From DATLEX01 sp035525015 (GTDB taxonomy: Bacteria; Acidobacteriota; Thermoanaerobaculia; Gp7-AA8): a stretch of 6,269 nt of DNA. The stretch's first letter is position 1. Each line of letters begins with the position of its first letter. Shown one piece after another: positions 6,148-6,269 of this stretch. The stretch spans positions 1 through 6,269 of the forward strand of contig DATLFC010000003.1 of the NCBI GenBank assembly GCA_035525015.1, read 5' to 3'. The notes beneath the pieces are model-generated. The model was given only the letters and a program-made list of their open reading frames with translations. It did not search any database and had not been told where the DNA came from. Both the position numbers and the translations under genes were made by a program.

Positions 6148-6205
6148 GATTGCGGAAAACAGGCCAGACGCATAACCCTCTCATACCATGCGATAGGATC
6201 GCACC
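6148..6205. promoter_or_regulatory. Short divergent intergenic region with weak promoter-like boxes
   Basis: This region separates the response regulator from the downstream channel gene and must hold or overlap their promoters. It is less GC-rich than its surroundings. On the plus strand TTGCGG (6150-6155) and CATAAC (6171-6176) are a weak -35/-10 pair with a 15-bp spacer. On the minus strand TGGTATGAG (about 6181-6189) resembles an extended -10, similar to TGGTATACC upstream of the phosphatase. None is strong, and no operator repeat is apparent. Confidence 0.25.
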
Positions 6206-6269
6206 GTGGAGACCTCGTTTTTCGGGAACACGGTGCGGGAGTGGGTCGTGGCGGCGGGCATCGCCGCCG
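6206..6269 (+). CDS. Probable MscS-family mechanosensitive channel, N-terminal fragment
   Basis: A GTG at 6206 opens a frame that runs off the window after 21 codons, reading METSFFGNTVREWVVAAGIA if the GTG is read as Met. An AGGA (6195-6198) with a 7-nt spacer supports this start. The pattern of an aromatic-Gly-Asn-Thr step (FFGNT), a Trp a few residues later, then a hydrophobic helix rich in Ala and Ile resembles the N termini of many small MscS-type channel proteins. Those open under membrane tension to release solutes after osmotic downshift. With so few residues the assignment rests on resemblance and could be wrong; another membrane protein is possible. It is transcribed away from the response regulator gene. 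Confidence 0.5.
   Translation, partial: METSFFGNTVREWVVAAGIAA

Noticed and set aside
6188..6196. Two-codon mini-ORF ATG-CGA-TAG upstream of the channel gene
   Set aside because: It overlaps the AGGA that likely serves the GTG start and is short enough to be chance; nothing supports attenuation.
6250..6268. Inverted repeat GGCGGCG / CGCCGCC at the window end
   Set aside because: It lies in codons for Ala-Ala-Gly-Ile-Ala-Ala of a membrane helix, so GC-rich codon choice explains it.

Overview
This 6.3 kb window comes from a compact, high-GC bacterial chromosome (roughly two-thirds G+C by eye, with strongly G/C-biased third codon positions). The combination of a PilZ-GAF-PP2C phosphatase, an orphan REC-GGDEF-EAL regulator and a lipoprotein-like ModA would fit an Acidobacteriota or deltaproteobacterial-type environmental organism. 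That placement is inference; there is no rRNA or marker gene here to fix it.

Layout: (1) 1-861 (+), the nearly complete 3' part of an EamA/DMT-family membrane transporter. (2) 836-2407 (-), a 523-residue PilZ-GAF-PP2C (SpoIIE-like) serine/threonine phosphatase, whose 3' end overlaps the transporter tail to tail by 26 bp. (3) A 66-bp divergent intergenic region carrying a palindromic GGTATACC box and an 18-nt GC-rich inverted repeat. (4) 2474-4441 (+), a molybdate ABC transporter operon modA-modB-modC with ATGA stop/start overlaps at both junctions. The modC reading frame is broken in a G-rich heptamer tandem repeat at 4104-4127. (5) 4438-6132 (-), an orphan response regulator with a receiver domain, a degenerate GGDEF domain and an EAL domain that keeps its catalytic residues. 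Its stop codon shares a CTAG tetranucleotide with the modC stop. (6) 6206-6269 (+), the first 21 codons of what looks like an MscS-type mechanosensitive channel, running off the window.

Functionally, modABC should import molybdate for molybdenum cofactor. It is flanked on both sides by genes on the opposite strand with c-di-GMP-linked domains: PilZ in the phosphatase, GGDEF-EAL in the response regulator. Whether that is a real functional link or chance gene order cannot be decided from one window.

The main item of interest is the modC break. The array is GGGGCTC-GGGGCTC-GGGGCT-GGGG, and its third unit lacks one base. Restoring that single C, or gaining one 7-bp unit, rejoins two halves that otherwise carry every ABC ATPase motif. 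The array is also a textbook G-quadruplex motif on the coding strand. It is either a sequencing or assembly error, a fresh mutation, or a length-variable switch. No CRISPR array, tRNA, rRNA, insertion sequence or convincing intrinsic terminator was seen.
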